This document shows, one piece after another, positions 4,672 to 5,469 of a DNA stretch of 5,469 bases. Numbering within the stretch: the stretch's first letter is position 1; the number at the start of each line of letters is the position of its first letter. The notes beneath the pieces are model-generated. The model had not been told where the DNA came from and did not search any database. It saw only the letters and a list, made by a program, of their open reading frames with translations. The position numbers and the translations under genes are program-made. Source of the stretch: Treponema sp. Its GTDB lineage: Bacteria > Spirochaetota > Spirochaetia > Treponematales > Breznakiellaceae. The stretch spans positions 1-5,469 of the forward strand of contig JAITBO010000161.1 in assembly GCA_031283505.1 (NCBI GenBank), given 5' to 3'.

Positions 4672-4896
4672 ATGAGTAAAAACTATATCCCTTCGCGGGA
4701 TGCGGATTTTGACCGCTGGTTCAGTTTTTTGTACCTGTACCAGAAAGTACACATGATTCTTTTCTGTCCCTATTTCCAGAAATTGTATCTCATACCTTTC
4801 TTCTATTCCTTTACAAATTTCCTTCAGTTTTTCATCCACATCTTTGGTTATTACCGCTCTTCTATATTTTGCCGGGCATACTATATGATACATTAG
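4672..4896 (+). pseudogene. 5' stub of a treponemal hypothetical gene fused to antisense IS200 DNA
   Basis: The frame starts MSKNYIPSRDADFDRWF, a style of N-terminus I associate (from memory) with uncharacterised proteins in gut and termite treponemes, whose function I do not know. From about 4732 the frame runs in reverse through a fragment of an IS200-type transposase gene. The remaining ~50 residues, rich in Phe, Tyr, Ile and Leu, are therefore antisense translation rather than native sequence. The chimeric frame of 74 codons stops at 4894-4896. With an intact ribosome binding site and TGATG coupling it could still be translated into a short hydrophobic peptide, but the original gene is truncated after about 20 codons. 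Confidence 0.55.
4735..4893 (-). pseudogene. Fragment of IS200/IS605-family TnpA (Y1 transposase)
   Basis: On the minus strand the peptide starts MYHIVCPAKYRRAV and reaches NHVYFLVQ. This is the N-terminal third to half of a Y1 HUH single-strand transposase. The family HUH motif should read H-x-H (typically HVHFL), but here the second His is Tyr. The C-terminal part with the catalytic Tyr is absent. The IS-like sequence stops near 4735, where it meets the MSKNYIP gene stub; beyond that, the minus-strand frame is antisense of the stub. The N-terminus also appears shortened, since family members usually have about 10-15 residues before YHIV and a TAA lies just upstream. The protein cannot be active. 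Confidence 0.8.
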
Positions 4897-4921
4897 ACAT
4901 GTTTAATAACCGCAAGGATGA

Positions 4922-4927
4922 TATAAT
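4922..4927 (+). promoter_or_regulatory. TATAAT exactly 6 nt before the IS5-like transposase start
   Basis: A perfect TATAAT precedes the ATG at 4934 by 6 nt. The -35 position at 17-nt spacing (4899-4904, ATGTTT) is poor, although a TAGACA occurs further upstream at 4894. AAGGA at 4914-4918 is 15 nt from the ATG, too far to be a good Shine-Dalgarno. The geometry matches the leaderless pattern of clpS, aat and the YjfB-like gene. Confidence 0.4.
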
Positions 4928-4933
4928 GATGGC

Positions 4934-5469
4934 ATGGGAAGGGGAAAAAAGGCGGCGGATGCCAAAGCGGTTCTTTTTAAGCGGTTGCACGGGGTAAAAC
5001 CCGATACGTTTCATAGAATGCTGTCGATTCTCCACAAGGAGTTCGATGCGTTGCATAAAAACGGGGGTAAACCTCCCAAACTGACACTCGAAAACAAGCT
5101 GTACATTGCCTTAAAATACTTGCGGGAGTACCGGACAATGGACAGTATCGTGGCGGAATACGGCGTCTGTAAGGGCACGGTCTGCCTGGCGATCCAATGG
5201 GTGGAAGATACCCTGGTTAAAGACGGCACGTTTGCCCTGCCCGGGAAAAGAGTACTGAAGGAAAATCAGAGTCAATCCAATATATCGTAGATGTTACGGA
5301 AAGCCCCATAAACCGCCCGAAAGAAGGTCAAAAAGCGTATTATTCGGGGGAAAAAGCGCCATACACTGAAGACCCGGGGCGTAATTGAGCGGAACAGTCT
5401 GGAAATCATAGATGTACAGGAAGCCAAGGGCAGCGAGCATGATTTTAAGATATATAAAGATACCATAGG
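4934..5469 (+). pseudogene. IS5-like DDE transposase, frameshifted twice, runs off window
   Basis: The first frame begins MGRGKKAADAKAVLFKR and carries a helix-turn-helix DNA-binding region (about residues 48-95, containing LTLENKLYIALKYLREYR and VAEYGVCKGTV). It ends at TAG 5288-5290. The homologous reading continues in another frame: IQYIVDVTESPINRP (5275-5319) and then QKAYYSG to 5349, with the first catalytic Asp in VDVTES. A second shift at the G5 run (5346-5350) returns to the original frame: KKRHTLKTRGVIERN, then EAKGSEHDFKIYKDTI to the window end. The pattern matches IS5-family transposases with a Tnp_4-type HTH and DDE domain. One base appears lost around 5255-5275 and one gained at about 5350, restoring the frame. 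The first junction lacks a classical slippery heptamer, so decay is likelier than programmed frameshifting. The remaining DDE residues lie outside the window. Confidence 0.8.

Larger units (their letters stand above)
4304..4672 (+). pseudogene. Start-less open frame encoding heptapeptide repeats
   Basis: From the TAA at 4301 to the TGA at 4670-4672 there are 122 stop-free codons but no ATG, GTG or TTG before the end of the repeat array. The 21-bp units translate to ERILSVT, ERSLFTV, ERSLSVT, ERFLFAV, ERSLSAA and ERSLYAV, flanked by the degenerate KSILPAV and ENRLPIP, then a Pro/Ser-rich and basic tail ending IPFIGVR. The TGA overlaps the ATG at 4672 (TGATG), as in translationally coupled genes. 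An ATG at 4296 enters the C9 tract (4311-4319) one frame out; ten cytosines would join it to this frame as a 125-residue protein. I do not recognise the protein. It may be a decayed or phase-variable gene, or non-coding DNA made periodic by the array. Confidence 0.3.

Noticed and set aside
4603..4893. Minus-strand 96-codon frame as an intact transposase
   Set aside because: Only the first ~53 residues are IS200-like; the rest is antisense to the 4672 gene stub and the upstream leader, and the HUH motif and catalytic Tyr are defective or absent.

Overview
The window looks like chromosomal DNA from a spirochaete of the Treponema lineage, probably a gut- or termite-associated relative. That is an inference from protein style: the ClpA P-loop context [14 protein letters not shown], a YjfB-like small motility protein, and an N-terminus of the MSKNYIPSRDADFDRWF type that I associate from memory with uncharacterised treponemal proteins. 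No rRNA or other marker gene is present to confirm it.

Left part (1-3877): an AT-rich, MITE-like inverted-repeat element (1-215) and a pyrimidine mirror repeat (216-245) lead into three co-directional genes, clpS (262-573), clpA (646-3018) and aat (3071-3853). Together they form a compact bacterial N-degron (N-end rule) module. Aat adds Leu or Phe to proteins with basic N-termini, ClpS recognises the resulting bulky N-terminal residue, and ClpA unfolds the substrate and feeds it to ClpP, which is not in this window. All three proteins look intact. A hairpin separates aat from a convergent small gene (minus strand, 3876-4061) resembling the YjfB family of putative motility proteins.

Middle part (4062-4671): about 600 bases with no confident gene. 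It holds a good promoter (TTGACT, extended -10 TATAAT, upstream A/T tract), a C9 homopolymer, and an array of six clear plus two degenerate 21-bp tandem units. Each good unit contains a small palindrome and, read in one frame, a heptapeptide (ERSLxxV). This frame is open for 122 codons, lacks a start codon, and ends in TGATG overlapping the next start codon. The frame is therefore either a decayed or phase-variable gene, or a structured leader.

Right part (4672-5469): mobile-element wreckage. The first ~20 codons of a well-initiated gene are joined to a reversed fragment of an IS200/IS605-type TnpA gene with a damaged HUH motif. Next to it lies an IS5-like DDE transposase gene carrying two opposite frameshifts and running off the window.

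The most interesting cross-cutting signal concerns translation starts. Four of the starts (clpS, aat, the YjfB-like gene and the IS5-like transposase) lack a well-placed Shine-Dalgarno sequence and carry a TANNNT hexamer exactly 6 nt before ATG, the arrangement expected of leaderless mRNAs. clpA and the 4672 start instead have clear Shine-Dalgarno sequences.
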